A DNA stretch of 64,000 nt from Rheinheimera mesophila. GTDB lineage: Bacteria; Pseudomonadota; Gammaproteobacteria; Enterobacterales; Alteromonadaceae. Made by a program: the position numbers and the translations under genes. Below the pieces are notes generated by a model that searched no databases, had not been told where the DNA came from, and worked only from the letters and a program-made list of their open reading frames with translations. Of the stretch, positions 1 to 9,608 are shown piece after piece. The stretch covers positions 45,578-109,577 of the forward strand of contig NZ_LAVS01000005.1 of the NCBI RefSeq assembly GCF_000986865.1. Direction: 5' to 3'. How positions within the stretch are numbered: the stretch's first letter is position 1; each line of letters starts with the position of its first letter.

Positions 1-1422
1 AAGAATTTTGAAATCAAAGGTTTACGTGCTGATGGTTCGGCCTTTTGGGCTCTGATGTCGGCCCGGTTGGCTAAAGGTGACGGCGAACATAGTGCTTATG
101 TGCATGGTTCGATCGTGGACATTACCGCGCATAAACAAAATACCGAACAACTGGCTTATCTGGCGACCCACGACCCGCTGACCTCTTTGTATAACAGACA
201 TTATTTTATTGAACAGTTAGAGCACATATTGCGTTTTGGCCATCAGGCGACCTTGCTCTATTTGGACATTGACCAGTTTAAACTGATTAATACCACCTGC
301 GATCACAGAGCCGGAGATGCCTTGTTATGTCAGATCAGTAACCAAATGCAGCGGGTGTTGCATGACAGAGGTATTTTGGCACGGCTGGAAAGTGATGAGT
401 TTGTGGTATTGCTGCCTCATTTGAGCAGCAATGAAGCTTTTGCTATTGCCCATCAGTTGCTGGATACAGTGAAAGAATTCCGCTTCATCTGGCAGGACAG
501 TGTCTTCAGCATCAGTGTCAGTATAGGCCTGGCAGAGAACTCTGACGGTAATCAAAGCACTGAACATTGGCTGAAACAAGCAGACTCCGCCTGCTTTGTT
601 GCCAAAGAAAAAGGCCGTAACCGTATTCATATGTTCAATGCCGACGATGAAGAATTACAGCGCCACCAATCTGAAATTCAGTGGTTAAAAACCTTAAGGC
701 AAGCGCTGGAACAAGATAATTTTGTGCTTTTTATGCAGCCTATCCGCGCCATTCAACAGGACCTGCCAGGCTTGCACTATGAGTTACTATTGCGTTTATC
801 TTTACCTGAACAGGGGTTAATCGCACCGGGGAATTTCTTAAGCTCTGCCGAACGTTATGGCCTGATGCCACAAATCGATCGCTGGGTGATCCGCAACTAC
901 TTCCGCTGGCTGGCCCAACAACCTGCCCATCTGGCAGAGCTCAGTCTGGCGAATATCAACTTATCCGGCGCTTCGTTAACAGATCCGCTGTTTAAAGCTT
1001 ATGTCAGTTCCTTATTTCGCGAGTACCAGATCCCTTTTAGTAAGATCTGTTTTGAAATCACCGAGAGTATGGCGATTTTAAATGTGCACCAGACGCTGGA
1101 TTTTATCTCCCACTTCAGGCAACTGGGCTGTAAGTTTGCTTTAGACGACTTCGGCAGTGGATTTTCGTCTTATGGTTATCTGAAAAACTTCCCGGTCGAC
1201 TTTGTCAAAATCGATGGCAGCTTTGTCCGCGACTTGCTGATCGATCCCTTTGATTGCGCCATAGTGCAGTCTATCCACGACATTGCCAGAGCGATGCAGA
1301 TCCAAACCGTAGCCGAATATGTTGAAAATATGGAGATTTGTCACAAGCTCACCGAAATGGGCATCGACTTCGCGCAGGGCTATGGCCTGGCCAAACCCCG
1401 TCCTTTATATCAGCAGGACTAA
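1..1422 (+). CDS. PAS-GGDEF-EAL cyclic-di-GMP signalling protein (5' end outside window)
   Basis: The reading frame is open from the first base, so the start lies upstream. The visible part begins with the end of a PAS/PAC sensor module (about residues 1-50). A GGDEF domain follows (about 55-195), then an EAL domain (about 215-470). The GGDEF signature is degenerate: it reads ESDEF at residues 130-134, so cyclase activity is doubtful. The EAL domain keeps the residues expected of an active phosphodiesterase: ELL at 261, FEITES, DDFGSG at about 382, KIDGSF, and the late Gln-Gly-Tyr-Gly stretch. The most likely role is cyclic-di-GMP hydrolysis at the membrane or in the cytoplasm under PAS control, with the GGDEF domain regulatory. 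A repeat element starts 21 bp after the stop. Family is certain; enzymatic direction is inferred. Confidence 0.93.
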   Translation, partial: KNFEIKGLRADGSAFWALMSARLAKGDGEHSAYVHGSIVDITAHKQNTEQLAYLATHDPLTSLYNRHYFIEQLEHILRFGHQATLLYLDIDQFKLINTTCDHRAGDALLCQISNQMQRVLHDRGILARLESDEFVVLLPHLSSNEAFAIAHQLLDTVKEFRFIWQDSVFSISVSIGLAENSDGNQSTEHWLKQADSACFVAKEKGRNRIHMFNADDEELQRHQSEIQWLKTLRQALEQDNFVLFMQPIRAIQQDLPGLHYELLLRLSLPEQGLIAPGNFLSSAERYGLMPQIDRWVIRNYFRWLAQQPAHLAELSLANINLSGASLTDPLFKAYVSSLFREYQIPFSKICFEITESMAILNVHQTLDFISHFRQLGCKFALDDFGSGFSSYGYLKNFPVDFVKIDGSFVRDLLIDPFDCAIVQSIHDIARAMQIQTVAEYVENMEICHKLTEMGIDFAQGYGLAKPRPLYQQD

Positions 1423-1443
1423 GCCTCACCGCTCGCCAAACTC

Positions 1444-1554
1444 ATTGCAGTTGCAGTGAGGCGACCAGTGCGTGAGACCCCAGGAGCATAGTTTATCGAT
1501 GTGACTGGGGCGAGCGCGCCAAGCTAACAAAGCTACAGTTTCAAGTACGAAGGG
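1444..1554 (+). repeat. Intergenic repeat, copy A
   Basis: This ~110-bp element recurs at 12009-12111 and 30227-30336 in the same orientation. All three copies share a TTGCAG start, a GTGACTGGGG core and an AACAAAGC segment. Copies A and C also share a GTACGAAGGG end. Copy A contains an imperfect hairpin, CCCCAG GAG CATAG ... GATG TGA CTGGGG. It sits just after the GGDEF-EAL stop and has no coding potential that I can see. Confidence 0.75.
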
Positions 1555-1647
1555 ATATATTTTCAGAGCCCTATTGCTGAGTCTTAATAGCTATCATTAC
1601 AATAGCGCCCCGCCCCACAGGGGTAATGCTGTTTGTTCGGAGCACCT

Positions 1648-2235
1648 ATGCAACAGCTACGCGATACCGCTTCTCAACTGATGATCCTCAACGACGAAAT
1701 TGCTCAGACTTACAGTCGTTATCAAAACGATCGTAAGTTGTTTTGCCGCAGTGGCTGTGGTCAATGTTGTCTGCATCCGGGTATTGAAGCGTCAGTACTG
1801 GAAATGTTGCCTTTGGCTTTGCATTTGTATGATCAGGGTATTGCCGAAAGCACATTGGAGGCTTTGCAGCAGCATACCGCCGAAGGCTGTTTTTTCTATC
1901 AGGCCAGCTCTGACGATCGTAAAAGTGGCCAGTGTGGTGTTTACCCTTACCGTCCCGCCGTCTGCCGGATGTTTGGTGCCGCGGGCTACAGTGGTCGTTC
2001 AGGCGAAGTCTTGTTATCGATTTGCAAAGTGATACGAGCCGATGAACCTGAAGCAGTGATAGCCACAGAACAAAGCCTGCACAGCGAAACCCCACCTATG
2101 ATGCGTCATCACAAAGCTCAAATCGCCCGACTGGATTACGAGCTCAGCAAAGAAAATATGCCAATTAAACAAGCCACGCTTGCCGCTTTGGAAAAAGTGC
2201 TGACTAAAGCTTATTACGCTGCTTTTGCTGAATAA
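1648..2235 (+). CDS. YkgJ-type cysteine-cluster protein
   Basis: A 195-residue soluble protein with the cysteine pattern of the YkgJ / zinc- or iron-chelating CxxxCxxCC family. It has FCRSGCGQCC near residue 35, CGVYPYRPAVCRMFG near 95-110, and a further Cys in LLSICKVIR. These Cys probably bind a metal or Fe-S cluster. The function of this family is not established. I prefer ATG 1648 over an in-frame TTG at 1633, because GGAG sits about 5 bases before the ATG. The gene converges on the next one with only 3 bp between stops, and no terminator is obvious. Confidence 0.85.
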   Translation: MQQLRDTASQLMILNDEIAQTYSRYQNDRKLFCRSGCGQCCLHPGIEASVLEMLPLALHLYDQGIAESTLEALQQHTAEGCFFYQASSDDRKSGQCGVYPYRPAVCRMFGAAGYSGRSGEVLLSICKVIRADEPEAVIATEQSLHSETPPMMRHHKAQIARLDYELSKENMPIKQATLAALEKVLTKAYYAAFAE

Positions 2236-2238
2236 GCC

Positions 2239-3018
2239 TTAACTTTTCACCGGAGCCGCAGTTGGTTGTCTGACCGGCGTTTTAGTGGCTGTAGCTGGTT
2301 CTGCTTTTGCTTCAGGTTTTTTATCCAGCTCTTTATGCAAAACAGGAATTAGAGCGGCCACATTGGCATGGGGGATCAGCTTGACCTGATCCTGATGATA
2401 AATCCATAAATAGGCCACGGTACGGGTAATAATCTGTACCTGGTTTAATTGCCGTATTTCTTTACCACCGGGTTGGATCGGATAAATCAGGCTAAGTTGA
2501 TACTGTTCAGTTTGGTGAGTTTTAATCGCCTGAGCGATTTTTGGAACCTGATGAGTACTGGCAAAATACAGATAAAATACAAAAGTAAAAACGCCCACAA
2601 CCCAATTTGGTAACAATGGTGTCGACCGGTAAGACTTATCAATCCACAGGGCGTATTTGAGATATTTTTTCCGGCACTGGCGGTCAATCCAGAGCACAAC
2701 AATCACAGAAACAGTACCGATGATTAAATTCAAAATGGTTTTAGGATGAGCAATGGCAGCCAATAAAAAGTCTGTGAGTTCCAGATAAGGCAAAACATAA
2801 AACTCAAACTCATCCAGCAGAGCAAGAGTAAAAATCAGCCCCATGACACTGGCGATTAAATAGCCAAAGGTCAACACTAAACTTGGGTGCTTGAGAAAGA
2901 ATCGACTAACAGTTCTCAGCTCAGCATCAGACTGCTGATCCATTTTCGGACCGTAAATAGGGATAGCAACGTCTGCCGCCAAATCAGTCCGTTGTGCTGT
3001 CTGTTTTAACTCATTCAT
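2239..3018 (-). CDS. Hypothetical inner-membrane protein
   Basis: A 259-residue protein I do not recognise. A hydrophilic N-terminus (about 45 residues) is followed by hydrophobic segments near residues 48-70, 95-112 and 137-155. A soluble C-terminal half then ends in a Lys/Ala/Pro/Thr-rich tail that looks disordered. It is the last gene of a minus-strand series after the histidine kinase, sigma54 regulator and STAS-like gene. It is separated from the STAS-like gene by about 110 bp, so it may have its own promoter. No catalytic motif is visible. Confidence 0.75.
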   Translation of the reverse strand: MNELKQTAQRTDLAADVAIPIYGPKMDQQSDAELRTVSRFFLKHPSLVLTFGYLIASVMGLIFTLALLDEFEFYVLPYLELTDFLLAAIAHPKTILNLIIGTVSVIVVLWIDRQCRKKYLKYALWIDKSYRSTPLLPNWVVGVFTFVFYLYFASTHQVPKIAQAIKTHQTEQYQLSLIYPIQPGGKEIRQLNQVQIITRTVAYLWIYHQDQVKLIPHANVAALIPVLHKELDKKPEAKAEPATATKTPVRQPTAAPVKS

Positions 3019-3128
3019 AGCAAAGTCTTATTTACATCATCATTACATGACTGTAAAGCAGGCTGAATGACAGAGCAATAACTATCTCCAGCTCGGCTTT
3101 TGCTTTGTATCCGTTGTCAGGAAGGGGG

Positions 3129-3518
3129 TCAAAGCCGCTGCAAAAATTGTTTAGCGTAGCTGAGCGCTGTATCCGTATGGCTAAAATGTTGGGGTTTGTG
3201 GGAGTGCTGATACTTCATTTCCAACAACTGCTGTTGGATTGGGTTTAAACCGATAAAACAACGCAGTACACAACCATGCTGATCTTCCCAGGTACTGAAG
3301 TCTGTCATCATACTGATAGCGTCCGGGGTGGCCAGTTCCCAGCCTTGCATATCCATCACGCGCGCCCAGTTTTTACCGGCAAATCCTTGTACCACAGCTT
3401 TTACATCCTCAATTAGCTGTGCTGAGCCCTGTTTATTCCAGGCGCCCTGAATTTCGCACAATAACACCTGCCCCTGCGGGGTTACACTGAATTTTCCATG
3501 CGCAATAGCATCTGTCAT
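3129..3518 (-). CDS. STAS/SpoIIAA-like small protein
   Basis: A 129-residue soluble protein. Its alternating strands and helices and the central segment ARVMDMQGWELATPDAI resemble STAS-like (SpoIIAA-type) proteins that interact with signalling partners; the similarity is by eye only. AGGAG lies 8 bases before the ATG. The gene starts 42 bp after the stop of the sigma54 regulator and is probably co-transcribed with it, which suggests a role in the same signalling chain. No phosphorylatable Ser in the classical anti-anti-sigma context is obvious. Confidence 0.65.
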   Translation of the reverse strand: MTDAIAHGKFSVTPQGQVLLCEIQGAWNKQGSAQLIEDVKAVVQGFAGKNWARVMDMQGWELATPDAISMMTDFSTWEDQHGCVLRCFIGLNPIQQQLLEMKYQHSHKPQHFSHTDTALSYAKQFLQRL

Positions 3519-3560
3519 AGCTGGTACTCCTATTCGCTAACTCATTGAGTATAGATTGAT

Positions 3561-4964
3561 TTAATCATCACCCAATTCAGTCAGCCCATATCGCTCAATT
3601 TTTTTCAGCAAGCCCTGACGAGAAATACCCAAGGCCCGGGACGCCTGACTCTTATTGCCATGACACTGGACCATGGCCTGCTGGATCAAACGGATCTCCA
3701 GGGCTTTGACCTGCTCATCCAGACTACTTAAATCCGCTCCGGGTTCCAGTTCGGGGTCAGTTTCTCTGGTTTGATGCTCCAGATGCAACAGCTGAATATC
3801 GGCAAGTCGGATCACACCTTGCTGAGCTATAGCAGCGACACTTTCCAGCGTGTTCTTTAATTCACGTACATTGCCAGGCCAGTGCTTTTGTAAAAACCAA
3901 CTGATAGCAGCAGATTCCAGTTGCAGTTTCTGCCCATACTGCACACTAAGCTGTTCCAAAAAAAACTGGATCAGCAGTGGAATATCTTCGCGCCGCTCAT
4001 CCAGAGCGACAGTCTCAATAGTCACGCCTTTGATCCGGTAATACAGATCTTCACGAAACTTGCCCTGTTTGACCAGGTCCGGCAGATTGGCATTGGTTGC
4101 CGACACTAAGCGGATATCAATTTTTTGCTGCTCACGCCCCCCTACAGGGTAAAAGGTGCCTTCCTGTAATACCCGTAACAACTTTACCTGCATCGGCAGC
4201 GGCATTTCGCCTATCTCATCAAGAAACAAAGTACCGCCATCGGCCAGCTTTAACAGGCCTTGCCGGTCTTTGTCTGCGCCGGTAAAAGCACCTTTGACGT
4301 AACCAAACAGCTCACTTTCCAGTAAATCCGCCGGGATAGCGCCACAGTGTACCGAGACAAAAGCCTTGTCGGCGCGTGGACTTAATTCATGCAAAGCGCG
4401 CGAAATCACTTCTTTGCCTGTACCAGAAGGGCCTGTAACCAGCACCCGGACCTCCGTCGGCGCTATACGTTGTACTAAGGTACGAACTGTTTCCATATGC
4501 CGCGAATGCCCGGCTAACTTCGGCAAAAAACTTTGTTGTTGTAAGCCCTGCTTTAACTGTCGGACTTCCTTTTCTAACTGATGTTTGGTGATAGCGCGTT
4601 TGACCACCACCGCCAATAACTCTGGATCTATTGGTTTGGCAATAAAATCCCAGGCACCTTGTGCTATGGCTTGCAACGCCAGCTCGCGTTCAGCGTGGCC
4701 GGTTAAAATAATCACAGGCCGGCTGGAAAACTCGGGGACAGCAGCCAGTGTGGCCGCAGGGTCAAAGGCCGGAGGCAAAGCCAAATCAAGCAAAATCAAG
4801 TCGGCGTCAAACTGCTGTAATTTACTTCGGGTGTCGTCCAGATTAGCAGCACCAGCCACCTGATAGCCCTGTTGTTGCAAAAAACGTTCGGCCAGTAAGC
4901 GAAAAGCTGGTTCATCATCCACAATCAGAATACGCGCCGGATGCGGCGTTGTTGCATTAAACAT
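3561..4964 (-). CDS. NtrC-family sigma54-dependent response regulator
   Basis: A 467-residue regulator with three domains. The receiver has ILIVDDEP, the phospho-acceptor Asp in LILLDLALP, and Lys in AKPIDP. The AAA+ sigma54-interaction domain has GPSGTGKE (Walker A), an intact GAFTGA loop ([12 protein letters not shown]), [12 protein letters not shown], and the arginine-finger region. A Fis-type helix-turn-helix is at the C-terminus ([20 protein letters not shown]). I place the start at ATG 4964, where the receiver begins. A longer frame to 5048 would only add residues read inside the kinase gene. It overlaps the kinase stop by 8 bp, so the pair is translationally coupled and surely a cognate two-component system. 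Targets are unknown. The PrsK/PrsR pair of exosortase systems is similar in layout, but I see no PEP-CTERM genes here. Confidence 0.93.
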   Translation of the reverse strand: MFNATTPHPARILIVDDEPAFRLLAERFLQQQGYQVAGAANLDDTRSKLQQFDADLILLDLALPPAFDPAATLAAVPEFSSRPVIILTGHAERELALQAIAQGAWDFIAKPIDPELLAVVVKRAITKHQLEKEVRQLKQGLQQQSFLPKLAGHSRHMETVRTLVQRIAPTEVRVLVTGPSGTGKEVISRALHELSPRADKAFVSVHCGAIPADLLESELFGYVKGAFTGADKDRQGLLKLADGGTLFLDEIGEMPLPMQVKLLRVLQEGTFYPVGGREQQKIDIRLVSATNANLPDLVKQGKFREDLYYRIKGVTIETVALDERREDIPLLIQFFLEQLSVQYGQKLQLESAAISWFLQKHWPGNVRELKNTLESVAAIAQQGVIRLADIQLLHLEHQTRETDPELEPGADLSSLDEQVKALEIRLIQQAMVQCHGNKSQASRALGISRQGLLKKIERYGLTELGDD

Positions 4965-6837
4965 CTGGGGAATCCTTTGGAAACAAAAGTTCAAAACTGA
5001 CAGGCCAACCCAAATCGGTACGAAAACAGATCTGGCCCTGATGGGCATCCATAATACGTTTCACTATCGCAAGGCCCAGGCCACTGCCGCCGCTGCGTTT
5101 ACTGATAAAAGGCCGGAACAATTGTGCTGTGGTTAAACTGGCATCCAGGGCCGGACCATTATTATGAACCCGTACCCGGATAAAACCGCCGCTTAACGTG
5201 ACTTCAACCTTCAAGGTGGCATTGGCCTGATTGCGCAGAAAAGCATTGGCATTATCAAACAAGTTTAAAAACACCTGCTGCACTCTGTGTTGGTCGGCCG
5301 ATACGATCAGACCGGATGGTACCTCCAGCTCCAGCTTGACCTGTTGCCAGTCAAATTGCTGCAATAAGCTTTGTAGCAAAGGTTCCAATTCAATCTGGCT
5401 GTATTGCAGTTGCAGACGGCCTGAGTACACCAGCATATCGGAAATCAGCCGATCAGCTCTTTTGAGCTGGAGCTGAATATGGCCGCGTAGTTCTGCATCT
5501 ACCCCAGCAGATGCCATCGAAATAATATTCAGCGGATTACGCAGCTCATGTGCCATAGACGCCGCCAAAGCGCCCATTTCAACCAAATGTTGTTGCGCCA
5601 GTTGCTGTTTTTCTGCTTCCGCCAGTTGTAGCGACTGCGCCAACAGTTCACAACTGCTGCCAAGCAAAGAACCAAACACCTGGGCCACTAAACGAATACC
5701 AGGCGTCATATCGTCCCAGCCCAGCAGCTCCACCTGCCAACGTCCACTTTGAGGGTAACATCGAATTTTTAGCTGACTATCGATCACCGGCTCTGCGGAG
5801 GCTGCTGGCAATTCAACCTGCACTTTTTGCTTTAACGCTGCAGACAGCAGTTGCGCTGATTTTTCGCTGAGCCCACTCCAGTTCTGACATGAGCTCAATT
5901 GCTGGCGCCAGGTATTGATCAGAGTCTGATCCAAAGTGGCACCGGGGTAAATTAACCGTTCCGCCAGTCGGGCAACGGGCCGGTAACAGGCTGCGGTCAG
6001 TAGCAGCACCAAACTGGAATACAACCACAACTGCCAGCCTGGCACGCTGGCCAATGCCTGCATTCCCAACTGGCCAAATACAGAGCTGACCAACGCCATT
6101 AACAGTAGCAATAACAAGGACATCACTAACCAGAGCAAAGCCCGGTTCGCCAGCGCGTTCACCGCCAGCATCTGATAACGCACTACGCCGTACACCAGCA
6201 ACACCGGATAAGTTGGCAACAACAACATAGGATAAGGAAACCAGTCCAGCCCAAACGAAGGAAACACCACAGGAGTCGCCAGCAATAAACCCCAGCCTCC
6301 GGCTAAAAACATAGCGACAATAGAGCGTTTTTTATTGCCCTGATGATAACGCCAGCCAAACCACAACACCGCATGTGCCAGAATACCCAGTGCAACTGTG
6401 TATAACAGGTTTAAAAAGCCATAAGAGTGAAAGACAAAAACCTGACCCAAAGCCGCACTTTGCAGCACGTCACCGGCATCCAGACTCCAGCTCAGCAACA
6501 CCACCACCGCAGTCAGAAAATACAACCAGCCGATATGGCGTCGTGCCCAGCTTAACCAGGGGGCGCGCACTTTATCCTGCTCAACAAACCTTAAAGCAAA
6601 ATGCAGGAAAAATGTTGGCATCAATGGATTCGCCAACAACAGATAACGACCCAGTTGCGGCTGGTCATGGATCACAAATACATGGCCTAAACACCAGAGC
6701 GCCATCATGGCACCAAAGCCAGCCAAACCAGCCAGGGTTTGTTGGTAGCGCGAATGCCACCACAGCCAGCCTGACATCAGTCCGGCGCACGCACTGGTGA
6801 CAAGCATCATCAGCTCAAACGCTAAAATCAAATCCAT
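4957..6837 (-). CDS. Multi-pass membrane sensor histidine kinase
   Basis: A 626-residue kinase. The N-terminal ~300 residues form about eight to ten hydrophobic segments with no large periplasmic loop, like 7TM/PrsK-type kinases that sense within the membrane. A poorly conserved linker in the GAF position follows, then a dimerisation/H-box (MAHELRNPLN) and a HATPase domain (NLFDNANAFLRN, SGGSGLGLAIVKRIMD). It autophosphorylates on the H-box His and passes phosphate to the overlapping response regulator. It is divergent from the cio operon across a 188-bp gap, so regulation of respiration is a possible but unproven link. Confidence 0.9.
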   Translation of the reverse strand: MDLILAFELMMLVTSACAGLMSGWLWWHSRYQQTLAGLAGFGAMMALWCLGHVFVIHDQPQLGRYLLLANPLMPTFFLHFALRFVEQDKVRAPWLSWARRHIGWLYFLTAVVVLLSWSLDAGDVLQSAALGQVFVFHSYGFLNLLYTVALGILAHAVLWFGWRYHQGNKKRSIVAMFLAGGWGLLLATPVVFPSFGLDWFPYPMLLLPTYPVLLVYGVVRYQMLAVNALANRALLWLVMSLLLLLLMALVSSVFGQLGMQALASVPGWQLWLYSSLVLLLTAACYRPVARLAERLIYPGATLDQTLINTWRQQLSSCQNWSGLSEKSAQLLSAALKQKVQVELPAASAEPVIDSQLKIRCYPQSGRWQVELLGWDDMTPGIRLVAQVFGSLLGSSCELLAQSLQLAEAEKQQLAQQHLVEMGALAASMAHELRNPLNIISMASAGVDAELRGHIQLQLKRADRLISDMLVYSGRLQLQYSQIELEPLLQSLLQQFDWQQVKLELEVPSGLIVSADQHRVQQVFLNLFDNANAFLRNQANATLKVEVTLSGGFIRVRVHNNGPALDASLTTAQLFRPFISKRSGGSGLGLAIVKRIMDAHQGQICFRTDLGWPVSFELLFPKDSPDV

Positions 6838-7025
6838 AGCCTACCGTAAACTTAGTTGTCACCTATTCGTGCTAAAATCGTAAATGAAGTTAACACTCAC
6901 TGCAAATTTATAATTTTATTCCTTCAAAATCATTATGTTACATAGAATAAAAATTATGGCCTGATTCTGGCACTACAAAGAGCAGCAGCACTGTTGCTGT
7001 ATAACTTGTCAACAAAGAGAACATT

Positions 7026-7130
7026 ATGCCAGACCTGTCTATTCTTGCTGCCGAACTGCTGACCATGTTGCTGTTGTTGTCTGTGGCACTTGTGCCTTCA
7101 GCGCTGAGCCGGTTCAAAGCCGGAAAATAA
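7026..7130 (+). CDS. Small single-pass membrane protein upstream of cioA
   Basis: A 34-residue ORF with ATG at 7026 and a purine-rich AAGAGA upstream. The peptide has an acidic N-terminus, one hydrophobic helix (ELLTMLLLLSVALVP) and a basic C-terminus (SRFKAGK). It ends 10 bp before cioA. The cioA ribosome-binding site AAGGAG begins within its stop codon, so the two are likely co-translated. Small subunits such as CydX are known for bd oxidases, and an upstream small ORF (called CydZ, from memory) has been proposed in some cyd operons. Membership here is an inference from size, topology and position. Confidence 0.6.
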   Translation: MPDLSILAAELLTMLLLLSVALVPSALSRFKAGK

Positions 7131-7140
7131 GGAGTTTGTG

Positions 7141-8565
7141 ATGGAACTTGATGTCAGTATCCTCTCACGAATACAGTTTGCCTTTACCGTAAGCTTCCAT
7201 ATTATTTTCCCTTCTATCACCATAGGTTTAGCTACCTTGATAGCGATCTGGGAAGGCTTATGGCTGAAAACCGGTAACCCCCAGTATCTGCAATTGGCTA
7301 AGTTCTGGATCAAACCTTTTGCCATCACCTTCGGTATGGGTGTGGTGTCCGGCATAGTGCTGTCTTACGAGTTTGGTACCAACTTCTCCAAATTTTCAGA
7401 AATAGCCGGTGCTGTACTTGGACCTTTGATGGCTTACGAAGTACTGACCGCATTTTTCCTTGAGGCAGGTTTTTTAGGGGTCATGCTGTTTGGCTGGCAA
7501 CGGGTCAGCGCCAAAATGCACTTTTTCGCCACAGTCACTGTGGCTGTAGGCACCTGGATCTCGGCCTTCTGGATTATCGCGGCGAACTCCTGGATGCAGA
7601 CTCCTCAGGGCCATCAAATAGTCGACGGAAAATTTGAGGTGGTCAGTTGGTTTGACGTGATTTTTAACCCGTCGATGCCTTATCGTTTTACCCACATGCT
7701 GCTGGCCGCTTTTATCACTGCTACTTTTGTCGTGATGGCGACTCACGCCTGGTATTTACGCAAAGGCCAGCATCAGGAGTTTGGCCGTAAAGGGCTGTCG
7801 ATGATGCTGTGGTTTGCTCTGGTACTGACCCCACTGCAAGCCTGGGTAGGTGATTTGCATGGCCTTAATGTCAAAGAACATCAGCCGGTGAAACTGGCGG
7901 CGATGGAAGGAATTTGGGCCGAAAAAGAAAGTAACGTGCCGCTGTTGCTGTTTGCAGTGCCAGATATGAAGGCTGAAGGCAACCATTATGAAGTGGCAAT
8001 ACCCGGTCTTGCCAGTCTGATTTTAACTCATGACTGGCAGGGTGAGCTGCAAGGCTTAAAATCAGTACCGCCTGAAGACAGGCCTCATGTCCCCATGGTG
8101 TTCTTTAGCTTCCGCATTATGGTCGGCATAGGTGTACTGATGATAGGTGTTGCCTTGATCGGAGCTTATCTGCGCTGGCGTGGCACTTTGTATCAGAGTC
8201 ACTGGTTCCTCCTGCCCGTAAGCTTTATGGCGCCAACAGGTGTCATTGCCGTGCTGGCAGGCTGGTATGTAGTAGAAATAGGCCGTCAGCCCTGGATTAT
8301 TTATGGTCTGGTGCGTACCAGCGAGATTGTCAGTCCTCTGCCTGCAGAACGTGTTTTGTTCTCTCTGACTCTGTTTGTCCTGACCTACAGCCTGCTGTTT
8401 GGTGTTTATCTGTACTTTATGCGCAAGTTGATCAAAAAAGGTCCGGCGCCGATCGAGCAACTGGAACAACAACGCATTGGAGTGAAGGCATCAGGTTATG
8501 CCCTGTCTTTTACCAAAGCTTTAGCGACTGATACCGACCCATCATCAACCAAAGGAGCCAACTAA
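7141..8565 (+). CDS. cioA: Cytochrome bd-type (cyanide-insensitive) ubiquinol oxidase subunit I
   Basis: A 474-residue integral membrane subunit that carries the haems and the quinol site. It oxidises ubiquinol and reduces O2 to water. Visible hallmarks are His20 in FTVSFHIIFPS, the Glu of AYEVLTAFFLEAGF, His in YRFTHML, and the GRQPW motif in VVEIGRQPWIIYGLVRTSE. The short quinol loop and the IGRQPWIIYGLVRT form match the CioA branch rather than E. coli CydA. ATG 7141 is preferred over the GTG just before it, because AAGGAG is 6 bases upstream. Its stop overlaps cioB by one base (TAATG). A complete haem-ligand check needs an alignment. Confidence 0.95.
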   Translation: MELDVSILSRIQFAFTVSFHIIFPSITIGLATLIAIWEGLWLKTGNPQYLQLAKFWIKPFAITFGMGVVSGIVLSYEFGTNFSKFSEIAGAVLGPLMAYEVLTAFFLEAGFLGVMLFGWQRVSAKMHFFATVTVAVGTWISAFWIIAANSWMQTPQGHQIVDGKFEVVSWFDVIFNPSMPYRFTHMLLAAFITATFVVMATHAWYLRKGQHQEFGRKGLSMMLWFALVLTPLQAWVGDLHGLNVKEHQPVKLAAMEGIWAEKESNVPLLLFAVPDMKAEGNHYEVAIPGLASLILTHDWQGELQGLKSVPPEDRPHVPMVFFSFRIMVGIGVLMIGVALIGAYLRWRGTLYQSHWFLLPVSFMAPTGVIAVLAGWYVVEIGRQPWIIYGLVRTSEIVSPLPAERVLFSLTLFVLTYSLLFGVYLYFMRKLIKKGPAPIEQLEQQRIGVKASGYALSFTKALATDTDPSSTKGAN

Positions 8566-9608
8566 TGGAGCTGGAACTGAGTTTAGGCTTGTTTTATTTG
8601 CTGCTACTTGGCTTTGCTATCCTGATGTACGTGTTATTGGATGGCTTTGACTTAGGTATAGGTATTTTATACCCCTGGTTTAATACAGACGCAGAACATG
8701 ATCATTTGATGCGGTCGATTGCCCATGTCTGGGATGGCAATGAAACCTGGTTGGTGTTTGGTGGCGTGATTTTATTTGGCGCTTTTCCGGCGGCTTACGC
8801 TGCGATCACCTCTACCTTTTATCTGCCAATCATACTGATGTTAATTGGTTTGATTTTCCGCGGCGTAGCTTTTGAATATCGTTTTAAATCAGATACTTCA
8901 AAAAGATACTGGAATATGGCCTTCGCTGCAGGCTCCAGTCTGGCTGCTTTTTGTCAGGGCCTGATGCTGGGAACCCTGGTACAAGGTGTGCCGGCAGACT
9001 TTATCAATCAGTCCAGTTTCAATTGGTTGAGTCCCTTTAGTCTGTTTTGTGGTCTAGCGGTTATGGCAGGCTACGCCCTGCTGGCCTGTTGCTATCTGGT
9101 GATGAAAAGCCGCGGTGAACTGCAACAAAAAGCGGCGCGTTATGGCCAGCGTTTGTTACTGATGGTCATGTTATCCATGCTGCTAGTCAGCTTGTGGACG
9201 GTCTGGATTGAGCCGGAGATCCGGGCTCGTTGGTTTGGCGGCTGGCACGCTTTATGGTTAATCCCACTGCCTCTGTTGTCGGTGCTTGCCGCCCGTTTAT
9301 TATTCCGCGATTTAGGCCGGGTTCATCGCAGCCTTCAAGCGGAAACTGCAGTGCATGAACGCCATGAAGAGCGGCCGTTCTGGCTGGCGTCCGGATTATT
9401 CCTGCTGGCCTTTGTTGGCTTGCTGGTCAGCGTATTCCCTTATCTGTTACCACGCCAACTGACTTATATGCAGGCTGCGGCACCAGATAGCAGCCTGATC
9501 TTTATGTTGCCTGGTATCTTCATTTTTGTACCGCTGATTTGCGCTTATACGCTATGGGGTTACAAAATTTTTGCCGGTAAAGTGGAAGATTATCAGGAGG
9601 GGTACTGA
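8565..9608 (+). CDS. cioB: Cytochrome bd-type ubiquinol oxidase subunit II
   Basis: A 347-residue multi-pass membrane protein of the CydB/CioB family, the structural partner of subunit I. Typical N-terminal features are YVLLDGFDLGIGIL and HVWDGNETWLVFGG. A long run of hydrophobic helices follows, ending in PLICAYTLWGYKIFAGKV. AAGGAG lies 8 bases before the start, inside the end of cioA. Its TGA overlaps the next small gene by one base (TGATG), so cioA, cioB and the small gene form one coupled unit. Confidence 0.95.
   Translation: MELELSLGLFYLLLLGFAILMYVLLDGFDLGIGILYPWFNTDAEHDHLMRSIAHVWDGNETWLVFGGVILFGAFPAAYAAITSTFYLPIILMLIGLIFRGVAFEYRFKSDTSKRYWNMAFAAGSSLAAFCQGLMLGTLVQGVPADFINQSSFNWLSPFSLFCGLAVMAGYALLACCYLVMKSRGELQQKAARYGQRLLLMVMLSMLLVSLWTVWIEPEIRARWFGGWHALWLIPLPLLSVLAARLLFRDLGRVHRSLQAETAVHERHEERPFWLASGLFLLAFVGLLVSVFPYLLPRQLTYMQAAAPDSSLIFMLPGIFIFVPLICAYTLWGYKIFAGKVEDYQEGY

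Noticed and set aside
4965..5048. Longer N-terminus for the sigma54 response regulator
   Set aside because: It would lie wholly inside the kinase gene. The receiver motif starts soon after ATG 4964, which overlaps the kinase stop in the usual coupled way.
6969..6985. TGGCAC-containing sigma54-like site before the cio operon
   Set aside because: The second element has GC one base out of register and no TTGC, so it fails the invariant spacing.
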